Source: Lachnospiraceae bacterium
Lineage (GTDB): Bacteria; Bacillota; Clostridia; Lachnospirales; Lachnospiraceae
Reading direction: 5' to 3'
DNA length: 64,000 nucleotides
Assembly: GCA_024684055.1 (NCBI GenBank)
Contig: JAIKXN010000253.1
Location: 1 to 64,000, forward strand
Shown here: positions 45,468 to 55,074 of the stretch, one piece after another
How positions within the stretch are numbered: position 1 is the stretch's first letter
Layout: each line of letters opens with the position of its first letter
Position numbers and translations under genes: made by a program
Notes under the pieces: model-generated
Database searches by the model: none
Told to the model about the DNA's origin: nothing
What the model saw: the letters and a program-made list of their open reading frames with translations, nothing else

Positions 45468-46331
45468 TTCTTCGGCTGTTTCGCCTTCCTGAAAATAAGC
45501 ATTTACGATATTAAGAGAGAATACGTAATCGAGAAGTCGGTCGTATTCTCTTTTTGTTACTTTTCGCAAAAGCTCGGGATATTTTTCTCCGGCTTTTTTC
45601 AAAGAGTCGGAACCGACCGGAGTATACTGGTTCATTATCGACAGATAAACGTCATCGCCGTATGTTTCGTGGATATAGGAAACAACCTGCTTCGCGTTTT
45701 TTACTCCGAGCGGAAGAAGAAGGTGACGTACAATAATACCTTTTTTCATCATGCCTCTTTCGTCAAACACGTTCGGACCTGTCTGCCTGAACATTTCGGC
45801 TATGGCTCTTTTTGCATGATACGAATAGTCTGTAACACCCGAATAGTTTTTTGCGAGAGTATTATCCATGTATTTAAAATCAGGGAGATAAATATCCACA
45901 AGTCCCTCAAGGACTGCGAGAGTTTCCGGAAGTTCATAGGCCGAGGTGTTATAGACCACAGGAATGTCAAGCCCTTTGTTTTTGGCAATTATAAGAGCTT
46001 CTTTTATGGGATAAATATAGTGGGAAGGCGTGACCAGATTTATGTTGTTGGCACCCTGTTCCATAAGTTCGATGAAAATGTCGGACAGTCTTTCAACGCT
46101 GACTTCTTTACCGATCCTGCCCGTGGAAATATCCGAATTCTGACAGAAAACGCATTTAAGATTGCAGCCTGAGAAAAACACGGCACCGCTTCCTTCTTTG
46201 CCGCTTATTGACGGCTCTTCGTAAAAGTGCAGGGCGGCTCTTGCGATGCTTATACGCTCGTATTCTGAGCAGAAGCCTTTGTGAGAACTTCTGTCGATAT
46301 TACATTTTCTGGGGCAGATATTACAGATCAT
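45432..46331 (-). CDS. pflX: PflX-like radical SAM protein
   Basis: A 299-residue radical SAM protein. The cluster motif CxxxCxxC is at C56, C60 and C63 (SGCNLKCVFCQN), and an N-terminal set of four Cys (C3, C6, C10, C21) could bind a second cluster or zinc. The family (COG1313, PflX) resembles pyruvate formate-lyase activase but its true reaction is unknown. A separate, canonical activase (54176) is present, so this is not the pflB partner. It is divergent from the YfhO-like gene, and the 200-base gap should hold both promoters. Confidence 0.82.
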   Translation of the reverse strand: MICNICPRKCNIDRSSHKGFCSEYERISIARAALHFYEEPSISGKEGSGAVFFSGCNLKCVFCQNSDISTGRIGKEVSVERLSDIFIELMEQGANNINLVTPSHYIYPIKEALIIAKNKGLDIPVVYNTSAYELPETLAVLEGLVDIYLPDFKYMDNTLAKNYSGVTDYSYHAKRAIAEMFRQTGPNVFDERGMMKKGIIVRHLLLPLGVKNAKQVVSYIHETYGDDVYLSIMNQYTPVGSDSLKKAGEKYPELLRKVTKREYDRLLDYVFSLNIVNAYFQEGETAEESFIPAFDYTGV

Positions 46332-46533
46332 GATTTCTCCCGATGTTGATCAGTGTGCAGATACGAAATCGAAATCGTGAAAAATCTTTCCGAATGATGA
46401 TCCCGATGGATTTCGTCTGTAAAAACTTACTTGTGTTTTATGTGATTATAACACAAAAGTGTCGCTATTGCTTTTTGATATAAATTCTAATAAAATTTAC
46501 AGAGCGGGCAAAAAGCCGGTCAGGGTGATAAAA

Positions 46534-48813
46534 ATGGAAAAAAATTCAAAGACAAAAAAGATATCTTTAATAATTCTTATCTGCGAAGCGCTTTTAATTC
46601 TTGCTTCGATTCCTTTTCTGTTTTTTAAAAATGATATATATAATTTCAATGCGTCCGATTTTCTTTCGGGAGGCGGGGAACTTAACGAAAACAGCGTATA
46701 TGCCGGAAACGGTAATGAGTGCGATATTGTTTCGAAAACATTTGCCCTGCCAAGAGGTGTTTACAGAATCGCGCTTAATTACAAAACCGACGCAGATCAG
46801 AAAAATACCGTTAAAGTGACGGCAGGACAGGCTTCTTATAATTCCGTCAGAACAAATCCCGTTGTTTTGTACAGCGGAAAGAATCAGACGGATTATCTTT
46901 GCTATATAACTGAAAAAAACAATGATTTAAGTTTCGACATTCATTATTCCGGTGAGGGCAGTATTGAAGTATACGGAGCGATAATAAAAAAGACCAATAT
47001 TTTTGCGAGGGAATTTATTTTTACGCTGCTTGTTTTGTTTGTCATAATCGATGTTGCCTGGGTCCTTTATAACAAAGGATTTTTTGACAGGGAAAGAAAT
47101 ATCAGGATTCTGCTCCTTTCGGGATGCGTTTCTGTTTCATGCATTCCGCTTATGACGGATTATATGATGTCAGGCAGCGATTACATTTATCATCTTTTGA
47201 GAATAGAAGGTGTAAAGGACGGAATTCTTGCAGGCTGCTTTCCTGTCAGGATTTATCCCGAATGGGTGTACGGATACGGATATATTGATGCCGTAATGTA
47301 CGGTAATTTCTTTCTTTATATTCCGGCTTTGTTCAGACTGATCGGATTTGATGTCACCGCTTCGTATAAAATGTTTGTTGTCGTAATTAACATTCTGACG
47401 GTCATGAGTTCCTATGTATGCTTTAAGAAAATGACCGGTGACAGAAAAGCGGCTCTGCTTGGAACATATCTTTTCGTGCTCATGCCTTACAGATATTCGG
47501 CTCTTTATAATCTTTCAAGAGTCGGAATTTTCTGCGCAGCCGTTTTCTTTCCGGTGGTCCTTCTTGGAATGTACAAGATTTTTACTCAGGATGAAAAAGA
47601 AAAAAGCTTTAAGTACAACTGGATCATAACTTCGGCGGGTATCTGCGGAATCCTCTGGAATCATGTTTTAAGCACGGAAATAACCGGGCTCCTTATTATC
47701 TTTTTCTGCATCGTTTTCATAAAAAGAACTTTCAGAATACGAAGATTCGTACAGCTTCTTTTGAGTGCGGTTTCATCGTTTCTGGCGAGCCTCTGGTATA
47801 TCATTCCTTTTCTTGACAATTATATTAATCAGGACCTGCAGATAAAGAATGTTTACGAAAGAACGATTCAGAACAGGGGAATTCATCCGGCTCAGTTTTT
47901 CGCTCTTTTCGTTTCGCAGGATACAAACAGTACGATGTACGGTTACGAAGGACTTCAGGGAGCACTTAATCTGACATACGGATTTGCGCTTCTTTTCGGA
48001 CTTTTCATTTTTATGCTTGTTCTTTTTGGCAAAAAAGAAGAACAGGATAAAAAGAACATAAAAACGGGAATTGTTTTTGTGGTCTCTTCGGTTCTGCTTT
48101 CATGGATGTGTACGCTTTTCTTTCCCTGGGATTTCCTTCAGCAGAGAAATGCGGTATTTAAGATGTTAATATCAAGTCTTCAGTTCCCTTCGAGACTTAT
48201 AATATTCGCAGGCATTTTTCTGACCGTGGTTTCGATGGCAGCATTCCTTCTTTTAAGGAAGAACGAAAAAAGGGCAGATATTTTTGCCGGTGTGACGATG
48301 CTTTTATGTGTGGCGGGTGCGCTTTATTACAGCAGCGAACTTCTTAATAATGCAACGCCTTACAAACTTTATGATGTGGCCGAATTCGGAACCGGATTTA
48401 CCTCGGGAAGCGAATATATTTTCAATGACATAAAGAGCAATTACAACGATATCCTTACATACAGGGATGCTGCTCCGAGTGACAACGTGAATATTTCGGT
48501 ATATTCAAAAGACGGGCTTGATGTTGTAGTGGGATGCGAGAATACGAGCGATGAAAACGGCTTTGTGGACCTTCCGATGCTTTTTTACATAGGATACTCC
48601 GCAAAGGATCTCGGTACGGGAGAGACAATGAACTGCATCTTCGGAGACAGATGCGATATAAGAGTGATAATTCCTCCGGGATATTCGGGTAATTTCGAGG
48701 TTAAATATACCGGAAAAGGTTACTGGAGAATAGGTGATACGATAAGTCTTATAACGATAGCGGCAACGGGGCTTTATCTTACCACCTGCATTAAAAAGAA
48801 GAAAGAACAATAA
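46534..48813 (+). CDS. YfhO-like polytopic membrane protein (GT-C type)
   Basis: A 759-residue protein from the ATG at 46534, eight bases after a CAGGG site. A first helix (about 10-30) is followed by an extracellular domain of about 130 residues, then about 12 helices (about 165-620), and an outer C-terminal domain with a final helix. SDYIYHLLRIEGVKDGI and FPVRIYPEWVYGYGYID resemble YfhO-type GT-C enzymes, which decorate wall polymers using undecaprenyl-phosphate sugars. A glycosyl transfer role is inferred from topology and these loops. Confidence 0.65.
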   Translation: MEKNSKTKKISLIILICEALLILASIPFLFFKNDIYNFNASDFLSGGGELNENSVYAGNGNECDIVSKTFALPRGVYRIALNYKTDADQKNTVKVTAGQASYNSVRTNPVVLYSGKNQTDYLCYITEKNNDLSFDIHYSGEGSIEVYGAIIKKTNIFAREFIFTLLVLFVIIDVAWVLYNKGFFDRERNIRILLLSGCVSVSCIPLMTDYMMSGSDYIYHLLRIEGVKDGILAGCFPVRIYPEWVYGYGYIDAVMYGNFFLYIPALFRLIGFDVTASYKMFVVVINILTVMSSYVCFKKMTGDRKAALLGTYLFVLMPYRYSALYNLSRVGIFCAAVFFPVVLLGMYKIFTQDEKEKSFKYNWIITSAGICGILWNHVLSTEITGLLIIFFCIVFIKRTFRIRRFVQLLLSAVSSFLASLWYIIPFLDNYINQDLQIKNVYERTIQNRGIHPAQFFALFVSQDTNSTMYGYEGLQGALNLTYGFALLFGLFIFMLVLFGKKEEQDKKNIKTGIVFVVSSVLLSWMCTLFFPWDFLQQRNAVFKMLISSLQFPSRLIIFAGIFLTVVSMAAFLLLRKNEKRADIFAGVTMLLCVAGALYYSSELLNNATPYKLYDVAEFGTGFTSGSEYIFNDIKSNYNDILTYRDAAPSDNVNISVYSKDGLDVVVGCENTSDENGFVDLPMLFYIGYSAKDLGTGETMNCIFGDRCDIRVIIPPGYSGNFEVKYTGKGYWRIGDTISLITIAATGLYLTTCIKKKKEQ

Positions 48814-48896
48814 AAAGCAAATCCATACATAAACTCCGGGCAGCTTTAAGAAGGAAGCCGGAATATAAAAAAATTAAAACAGAATATTTAATCATT

Positions 48897-48944
48897 AAAA
48901 AACTCTCTTCGCCGGTGTTTTATATCCGGTAAAGAGAGTTTTTT
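48897..48944. terminator. Bidirectional intrinsic terminator
   Basis: AAAAACTCTCTT pairs with AAGAGAGTTTTT, and an inner CCGG pair closes the loop. It lies between the YfhO-like gene and the opposing GH9 gene. Confidence 0.9.
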
Positions 48945-48969
48945 GTTTTGTCTTTATCAGTTTTAAAAA

Positions 48970-51246
48970 CTATTTGTACATCTCGATGAGATAGATGAGC
49001 GGTGAATTCCAGTAAATCGTAATTTCATTGATGGAATATGCCGTATCGTTATCAACGTAGCATGCGCCGCCCTGTCTGCCTTCGAGTACTTTGATCGCGT
49101 AAGGATCGGCAGGTTCGGAGTTCGGTCCGCCGACGAGCATTCCGGGAACTGCTTTTCCTTTGGCCTGTGAAGGTCTGTGGTGAGGATGCTCCGGTGAAAG
49201 GGTTCCTTCACCTGTTACATAGCAGTATCCCACGGGGTTGATACCGAAGAGATAATCGAGCTGGTAACGCGCATAATCATCATATTCCTTATTGCCTGTA
49301 AGCTTGTACATCATATTGAAAAGCATACCGTTATTTGCAATGGTCATGTTACTTCCCCAAGGATAATCGCGGAGTGTGGAGAAATAAGGATCCGTCTTTG
49401 CATTCTGAAGTGCTTCTTCGGCAGCCTGTGTGATCAGGTCCGTAAAGCGTTTTGTGAGTGCTGAATCCTTATCGGCATTTTCGCCTTTAAGGAAATCGTA
49501 TGCAGCGTATGTACCCATATCGGCCCATCCGAGACCCATTTTGAAATCTTCGTTTGCAAGCTCTGATGCCTTGGCCTGATATGCATTGTCGCCTGTTGCA
49601 AGGAAAAGTTCAACAGCGGCCCAAATGAATTCATCGGAGTTGTAAGCATCGGGATATTCGCCGGTTGAAATTGAGTTGGGATTTTTGAATCCCGTTTTGT
49701 CGGAAGCGGCATTTGCTTCCATGTATGCATAAGCTTTTTTGGATGCTTCGAGGCATTTTGAAGCGAATGCTGCATCATATGATTCATATAATACGCTTGC
49801 TTTTGCCATTATGGCTGAGAAATCGCCGGTTGCCGTTTTCGAAATGGGACATACGATCAGTTCAGCGGTTTCTTCCTCTGGCATTACTGTTCCGGGGAAT
49901 ACGGCACATGTCACTTTGTGATAAACGCCGCCGCTTTCGGCCTGCATCTTTAACATGAATTCGAGTTCGTATCTTGCTTCGTCAAGAATATCGGGAATGC
50001 CGTTTCCGCTTTCGGGAATATCGTAATCGTCGCCTCTTGAAGCTTCGCTTTCTTCAAATGTTAAGAAGAGATCGGCTACGGTTTTGGCACCTGCTACGAT
50101 GTATCTTCCGTAATCACCTGCGTCATGCCATCCGCCGCTTACGTCAATTGTATTTTTGGAAGCGTAAATCTTTGCTGTCGAGTTGTGACATACGGGGTGA
50201 GCGTAATCGCCTGCAAGGTCGCTTGTAAGCTCGCAGCCGCAGCGCTGAAGATAAAGCATTCTTACGATTTTTTTCGCAGGAGCGTCAAACACATCTTCGG
50301 CAATAGTGAACTGATAAGAATCATCAAGACCGTCTGTTGAAATGTAATATGTTCCGGGCTCCTTAAAATCCGTGAAATCACCTGTATAAGTCATACCGTC
50401 TCCGCTCGGGGATTCGACTGCCTCGGATGCAAAGGTTCCGGAATATGCGACCGAATCATCGGAAACATTTTTGATCTCGAATTTACTTACCGCTTTATCG
50501 GTTGTGGCAACGACCTTTTTGTTATCGCCGGGCTTGTATCCGATCTGGTTAACCTTGAGCGCTATTGCTTCGGGAAGACCTTCCGTTGCGGTAGCATTGC
50601 TTGCATCGGCGAGAGTAACTTTGAAATTGTCTATATAAATATTGTGTTTTGCTTCTTTGTCCATACCGTCAAAATATCCTAAATTGAAACAGAATCTCGG
50701 AGCCGGATCGGAGGCTTCGTCCATTGTGAAAGTTGCCTTGACAGTCTGAGGTTCGGTTGTTATAGGCTTGTCTTCTTCCATGTAATATGCATGATAGTCG
50801 CCGCCGTTTAACTGGAATCTCCACTGGTAGGGACGTTCTATATCGGAACGTATGTCAAAAGATATTTCGTAAACGCCGCCCTGGAGAAGTTCAAATCCGT
50901 CACGATATACCTGACAGGAATAATCGAGTGAACCTGTTCTTCTTATTTCAACCACCATTTCGCCTGATGATTTTTTAAGGCTGAAATCACCTTCGTTGGA
51001 ATATGTCGACCACGCCAGGTCTTTATCATTGTCGAAATTGTCATCGATCACGACTCCCTCTGCCAGAGGGTCTTCTTCATGGGTTTCAGTCACAATCGGA
51101 TCCTCTGTAGGAACCTCTGCGGTTATCGGAGCCGGATCGTCGGGGATGACCGGAGCGGGTTCGGGGTTCGGTTGATTACCGTGACAGGCTGTCAGTGTAA
51201 ATGACAGGAGACCTGCAAGGATCAGCGGCAACAGTCTTTTCTTCAT
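48970..51246 (-). CDS. GH9 cellulase lipoprotein with CBM4/9-like and Ig-like modules
   Basis: A 758-residue protein from the ATG at 51246, behind an AAGGAG site; an upstream in-frame ATG at 51264 would spoil the signal. A lipobox LTAC ends the signal at C21. A Pro/Glu linker precedes a CBM4/9-like domain (about 70-215), a CelD-type Ig-like domain (about 225-320) and the GH9 catalytic domain (about 325-758). GGWHDAGDYGRY near 371 carries the catalytic Asp, HHRPS lies near 690, and SINEITIYW near 741 carries the acid Glu. It should cut cellulose or mixed beta-glucans at the cell surface. Confidence 0.93.
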   Translation of the reverse strand: MKKRLLPLILAGLLSFTLTACHGNQPNPEPAPVIPDDPAPITAEVPTEDPIVTETHEEDPLAEGVVIDDNFDNDKDLAWSTYSNEGDFSLKKSSGEMVVEIRRTGSLDYSCQVYRDGFELLQGGVYEISFDIRSDIERPYQWRFQLNGGDYHAYYMEEDKPITTEPQTVKATFTMDEASDPAPRFCFNLGYFDGMDKEAKHNIYIDNFKVTLADASNATATEGLPEAIALKVNQIGYKPGDNKKVVATTDKAVSKFEIKNVSDDSVAYSGTFASEAVESPSGDGMTYTGDFTDFKEPGTYYISTDGLDDSYQFTIAEDVFDAPAKKIVRMLYLQRCGCELTSDLAGDYAHPVCHNSTAKIYASKNTIDVSGGWHDAGDYGRYIVAGAKTVADLFLTFEESEASRGDDYDIPESGNGIPDILDEARYELEFMLKMQAESGGVYHKVTCAVFPGTVMPEEETAELIVCPISKTATGDFSAIMAKASVLYESYDAAFASKCLEASKKAYAYMEANAASDKTGFKNPNSISTGEYPDAYNSDEFIWAAVELFLATGDNAYQAKASELANEDFKMGLGWADMGTYAAYDFLKGENADKDSALTKRFTDLITQAAEEALQNAKTDPYFSTLRDYPWGSNMTIANNGMLFNMMYKLTGNKEYDDYARYQLDYLFGINPVGYCYVTGEGTLSPEHPHHRPSQAKGKAVPGMLVGGPNSEPADPYAIKVLEGRQGGACYVDNDTAYSINEITIYWNSPLIYLIEMYK

Positions 51247-51538
51247 TTTGCAACTCCTTCTCAATACTTTTATGTACTGTATAATCTTTCTTGTCTATTT
51301 CACATTTTAATATAAAACAGCCTTAAATAAAATAAAAAAGGTATAAAATAAACGTTAATTTTTTTGAAAACGCAGGTGTTTTCGCCGAAATATATTAAAA
51401 TGGGCTTTTTCTTTATAATAATTGCATAATTAATTTCACAAAAGAACGCGTAAAGTGTAAAAACTGACAAAAATACATTAAATTGTGGTATGATTTCCAA
51501 AAAACACATCATATTGTGTATTTTGAAGAATATAGGAC
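51247..51538. other. Gap between divergent GH9 and pflB genes
   Basis: A divergent, AT-rich control region of about 440 bases overall up to the pflB start. Apart from the promoter described next and a weak CTGACA/TATGAT pair at 51464-51494, I see no gene or repeat here. Confidence 0.5.
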
Positions 51539-51566
51539 TTGATTTATAAAATAAAATTTATATAAT
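51539..51566 (+). promoter_or_regulatory. Probable promoter of pflB
   Basis: TTGATT at 51539-51544 and a perfect TATAAT at 51561-51566 are 16 bases apart, about 140 bases before the gene. The leader holds a small hairpin (AGAATC/GATTCT with a T-run, about 51579-51600) and the 10-base palindrome GGACATGTCC at 51631-51640, possible attenuator and operator. Confidence 0.55.
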
Positions 51567-51705
51567 GATATATTGTAAGAATCGGGAAGAGATTCTTTTT
51601 GAGGGTATTTTCGGGACTTTTAAGGATCTCGGACATGTCCTGGGTATTGGGACAAATTATTTCGAACAGTTTTCGGATGGTTGGTAAAGAATACGGAGGA
51701 GCGCA

Positions 51706-54099
51706 ATGATTCCGCAGTGGAGAGATTTTAAAGGAAACAAATGGCAGACAGAAATTAATGTCAGGGATTTTATCCAGGAAAATTATGTTCCGTATGACGG
51801 AGACGAAACTTTCCTTGAGCCTGCAACAAAGAATACGCTTGCTTTATGGGACCAGGTACTCGACTTGTCAAAACAGGAAAGAGCAAAGGGCGGCGCACTT
51901 AATATGGATACAAGGACCGTTTCGATGATCACTTCTCACGGCCCCGGATATCTTGATAAGGAAAAAGAACAGATCGTCGGACTTCAGACTGATGAACCTT
52001 TCAAAAGACCGCTTCATCCTTTCGGCGGTATCAGAATGGCTGAGCAGGCTTGTGCGGATCACGGTTACGAAGTGGATCCCGAGATCAAAGATTTCTTCAC
52101 ATATTACAGAAAAACACATAATGCAGGATGTTTCGATGCATACACCACAGAAATGAGAGCATGCCGTTCATCCCATATCATTACAGGTCTTCCCGATGCA
52201 TACGGAAGAGGACGTATCATCGGCGATTACAGAAGAATTGCGCTTTACGGAATAGATATACTTATAGAAGACAAACTTCGTCAGAAACATACATGCGGCA
52301 AAGTAATGAATGATGAGGTGATAAGAACAAGAGAAGAACTTACCGAACAGGTAAGAGCACTTGAATTAATGAAGGAACTTGCGGCTTCTTACGGATGTGA
52401 CATTTCACGTCCCGCAACCAATGTCAAGGAAGCCATTCAGGCTATTTACTTCGGATACCTTTCGGCGATCAAGGAGCAGAACGGTGCTGCAATGAGTGTC
52501 GGAAGAACAACGACATTCCTTGATATTTACGCTTCAAGAGACCTTGCAAACGGAACATTCTCCGAAAGACAGATCCAGGAGTTTGTGGATCATTTCATCA
52601 TGAAACTCCGTATTGTCAAATTTGCAAGAACACCCAAGTACAACGATCTTTTCTCGGGCGATCCCATCTGGGCAACCGAATCGATCGGCGGTGTCGGGAT
52701 TGACGGACGTCATATGGTAACAAAGATGTCTTACAGATATCTTCATACGCTTGAAAACCTGGGACCGGCACCGGAACCCAACCTTACAATCCTCTGGTCC
52801 ACGAGATTGCCCGAGGCTTTCAAGAAATACTGCGCAAAGATGTCAATCAAGACTTCCGCGATCCAGTATGAAAACGATGACTTAATGCGTGTAACAAGAG
52901 GCGATGATTATGCAATCGCATGCTGCGTATCATCCATGAGAATAGGCAAGGAAATGCAGTTTTTCGGAGCGAGAGCAAACCTTGCAAAATGCCTTCTTTA
53001 CTCATTGAACGGCGGTGTCGACGAGATTACGAAAAAACAGGTCGGCCCCATTGCTCTTCGCCGTTATCAGGGAGATGTGCTTGATTACGATACCGTTATG
53101 GACAGCTTCACATTCATGATGGAGTGGCTTGCGGGAATCTATGTAAATACGCTTAACATCATTCATTACATGCATGATAAATACAACTACGAACGTGCAC
53201 AGATGGCACTTCATGACAGAGACGTAACGAGATTCTTTGCAACGGGAATCGCAGGACTTTCTGTTGTTACCGATTCGCTTTCCGCAATTAAGTATGCAAA
53301 GGTTGAACCGATCCGTGACGATGACGATATCATTGTTGATTTCAAGATTACGGGAGATTATCCCAAGTACGGAAATGATGATGACAGAGTTGACAATATT
53401 GCGAAAGAAATCGTTTCAATGTTTATGAACATGGTTCGTTCGCACCAGACATACAGAAATTCCGTTCCCACAACATCGGTTCTTACCATTACTTCCAATG
53501 TTGTTTACGGAAAGAATACAGGCGCAACGCCTGACGGGCGTCCCAAGGGTGCTCCTTTCGCACCCGGTGCAAACCCCATGTACGGAAGAGATTCCTCAGG
53601 TGCGGTTGCTTCGCTTGCTTCCGTGGCAAAACTGCCTTTTAAGGATGCACAGGACGGTATCTCGAACACATTCTCGATCATTCCTTCCGCTTTGGGCAAG
53701 GGTGATGAGAACTTCGTGAAAATAGACAGCGAAAAGGGCGCCGGAATCGTGACGGGTGCTGTCAGCGAGGATGAAAGCATTACACTCTCTGAAACAGCAA
53801 ACAAAGTTGCCGGAGAAGGATGCATCAATGAAGATATTGATAAGGTTTATGTCGCACCCGATGCAAGCGAATCACAGATTGAAAATCTTATTTCGCTTAT
53901 TGACGGCTATGCAACAAAAGGCGGTCATCATCTTAATGTTAACGTACTTAACAGAGAGACACTTCTTGATGCCATGGAGAATCCCGAGAAATATCCTCAG
54001 CTTACGATCCGTGTATCAGGCTATGCCGTAAACTTTATCAAACTGACCAAAGAACAGCAGCTTGATGTTATTTCACGTACATTCCATGAATCAATGTAA
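51706..54099 (+). CDS. pflB: Pyruvate formate-lyase
   Basis: A 797-residue glycyl-radical enzyme that splits pyruvate and CoA into acetyl-CoA and formate under anaerobic conditions. C406-C407 in [11 protein letters not shown] form the catalytic pair. The radical glycine is G772 in [13 protein letters not shown], 26 residues from the end as in E. coli. The protein is some 40 residues longer than E. coli PflB but otherwise canonical. A GGAGG site precedes the start. The activase gene follows behind a strong hairpin, forming a pflB-pflA unit. Confidence 0.97.
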   Translation: MIPQWRDFKGNKWQTEINVRDFIQENYVPYDGDETFLEPATKNTLALWDQVLDLSKQERAKGGALNMDTRTVSMITSHGPGYLDKEKEQIVGLQTDEPFKRPLHPFGGIRMAEQACADHGYEVDPEIKDFFTYYRKTHNAGCFDAYTTEMRACRSSHIITGLPDAYGRGRIIGDYRRIALYGIDILIEDKLRQKHTCGKVMNDEVIRTREELTEQVRALELMKELAASYGCDISRPATNVKEAIQAIYFGYLSAIKEQNGAAMSVGRTTTFLDIYASRDLANGTFSERQIQEFVDHFIMKLRIVKFARTPKYNDLFSGDPIWATESIGGVGIDGRHMVTKMSYRYLHTLENLGPAPEPNLTILWSTRLPEAFKKYCAKMSIKTSAIQYENDDLMRVTRGDDYAIACCVSSMRIGKEMQFFGARANLAKCLLYSLNGGVDEITKKQVGPIALRRYQGDVLDYDTVMDSFTFMMEWLAGIYVNTLNIIHYMHDKYNYERAQMALHDRDVTRFFATGIAGLSVVTDSLSAIKYAKVEPIRDDDDIIVDFKITGDYPKYGNDDDRVDNIAKEIVSMFMNMVRSHQTYRNSVPTTSVLTITSNVVYGKNTGATPDGRPKGAPFAPGANPMYGRDSSGAVASLASVAKLPFKDAQDGISNTFSIIPSALGKGDENFVKIDSEKGAGIVTGAVSEDESITLSETANKVAGEGCINEDIDKVYVAPDASESQIENLISLIDGYATKGGHHLNVNVLNRETLLDAMENPEKYPQLTIRVSGYAVNFIKLTKEQQLDVISRTFHESM

Positions 54100-54124
54100 T
54101 CTGTATTATGAGTAACTGAAAACG

Positions 54125-54153
54125 ATCGCGACAGGAAGGAATCTTGTCGCGAT
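54125..54153 (+). terminator. Intercistronic hairpin between pflB and pflA
   Basis: The perfect 9-base stem ATCGCGACA/TGTCGCGAT has an 11-base loop and only a short TTT after it. It is probably a partial terminator or RNA-stabilising hairpin that gives more PflB than PflA. Confidence 0.7.
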
Positions 54154-54175
54154 TTGACATATTAAGGAGCAGGAT

Positions 54176-54961
54176 TTGGAGGGAAGAGTTCATTCAATAG
54201 AAACTTTCGGAGCGGTTGACGGACCCGGTGTAAGGTTTGTTGTTTTCTTTCAGGGGTGCCCCATGCGATGCGCTTACTGCCATAATCCCGATACCTGGGA
54301 TGTTAATGGCGGAACAGAAATGAGCGTTGAAGAAATTTATGAGAAGTTCGACAGAAACAGGGCTTTTTACAAAAATGGCGGAATAACCGCTTCGGGCGGA
54401 GAACCCATGATGCAGATCGATTTCCTGACAGAACTTTTTGAACGCTTTCACAATGAGGGAATTCACACATGTCTTGACACTTCGGGGATCATGTTTCCGC
54501 AAGGCGAAAGCATTTACAAGTTGAAAAATGAAGAGTATAACTGTTATAATATATTGGATATGAGCAAAGTAGACAGACTCCTTGAGGTCACGGATCTCAT
54601 TATGCTCGATATCAAACAGATAGACGTCCAAAAACATATAAACCTTACAGGGAAAAGGAATGAAGGGATCCTTGCTTTTGCAAAGTATCTTTCGGATAAG
54701 GGAAAGAAAATCTGGGTTCGTTTCGTCTGCGTACCGCAGGTGACGGATGACGAGGAAGAACTTAAAAGATACGGGAAGTTTCTGGCCGGACTTAAAACTC
54801 TTGAAGCACTGGATGTGCTGCCGTACCATACCATGGGTGTAAAAAAATATGAAGCCCTGGGAATACCCTATCGGCTTGAAGGCGTAAAAGCAGCAGATAC
54901 TTCCTATGTTTCAAAGAGAAAAAACATTATTATTTCAAATATGAATGTTTCGGATAAATAA
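54176..54961 (+). CDS. pflA: Pyruvate formate-lyase activating enzyme
   Basis: A 261-residue radical SAM enzyme that makes the glycyl radical on PflB. The cluster cysteines are C28, C32 and C35 in QGCPMRCAYCHN, followed by SGGEPMMQ. It starts at a TTG codon (54176) behind AAGGAG, with no ATG in place. A segment of about 15 residues near 110-125 is longer than in E. coli. It follows pflB by 76 bases. Confidence 0.95.
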   Translation: MEGRVHSIETFGAVDGPGVRFVVFFQGCPMRCAYCHNPDTWDVNGGTEMSVEEIYEKFDRNRAFYKNGGITASGGEPMMQIDFLTELFERFHNEGIHTCLDTSGIMFPQGESIYKLKNEEYNCYNILDMSKVDRLLEVTDLIMLDIKQIDVQKHINLTGKRNEGILAFAKYLSDKGKKIWVRFVCVPQVTDDEEELKRYGKFLAGLKTLEALDVLPYHTMGVKKYEALGIPYRLEGVKAADTSYVSKRKNIIISNMNVSDK

Positions 54962-55074
54962 ATCATGATTCGAACATTTTTCGAAAAAACAGAGTACTCA
55001 TTGCTTACCTTATCGGCCGGCATTTGAAAACAGGCAGTGTAAGCTGAGGAAATGACAAAACGGAGGGATTCAGA

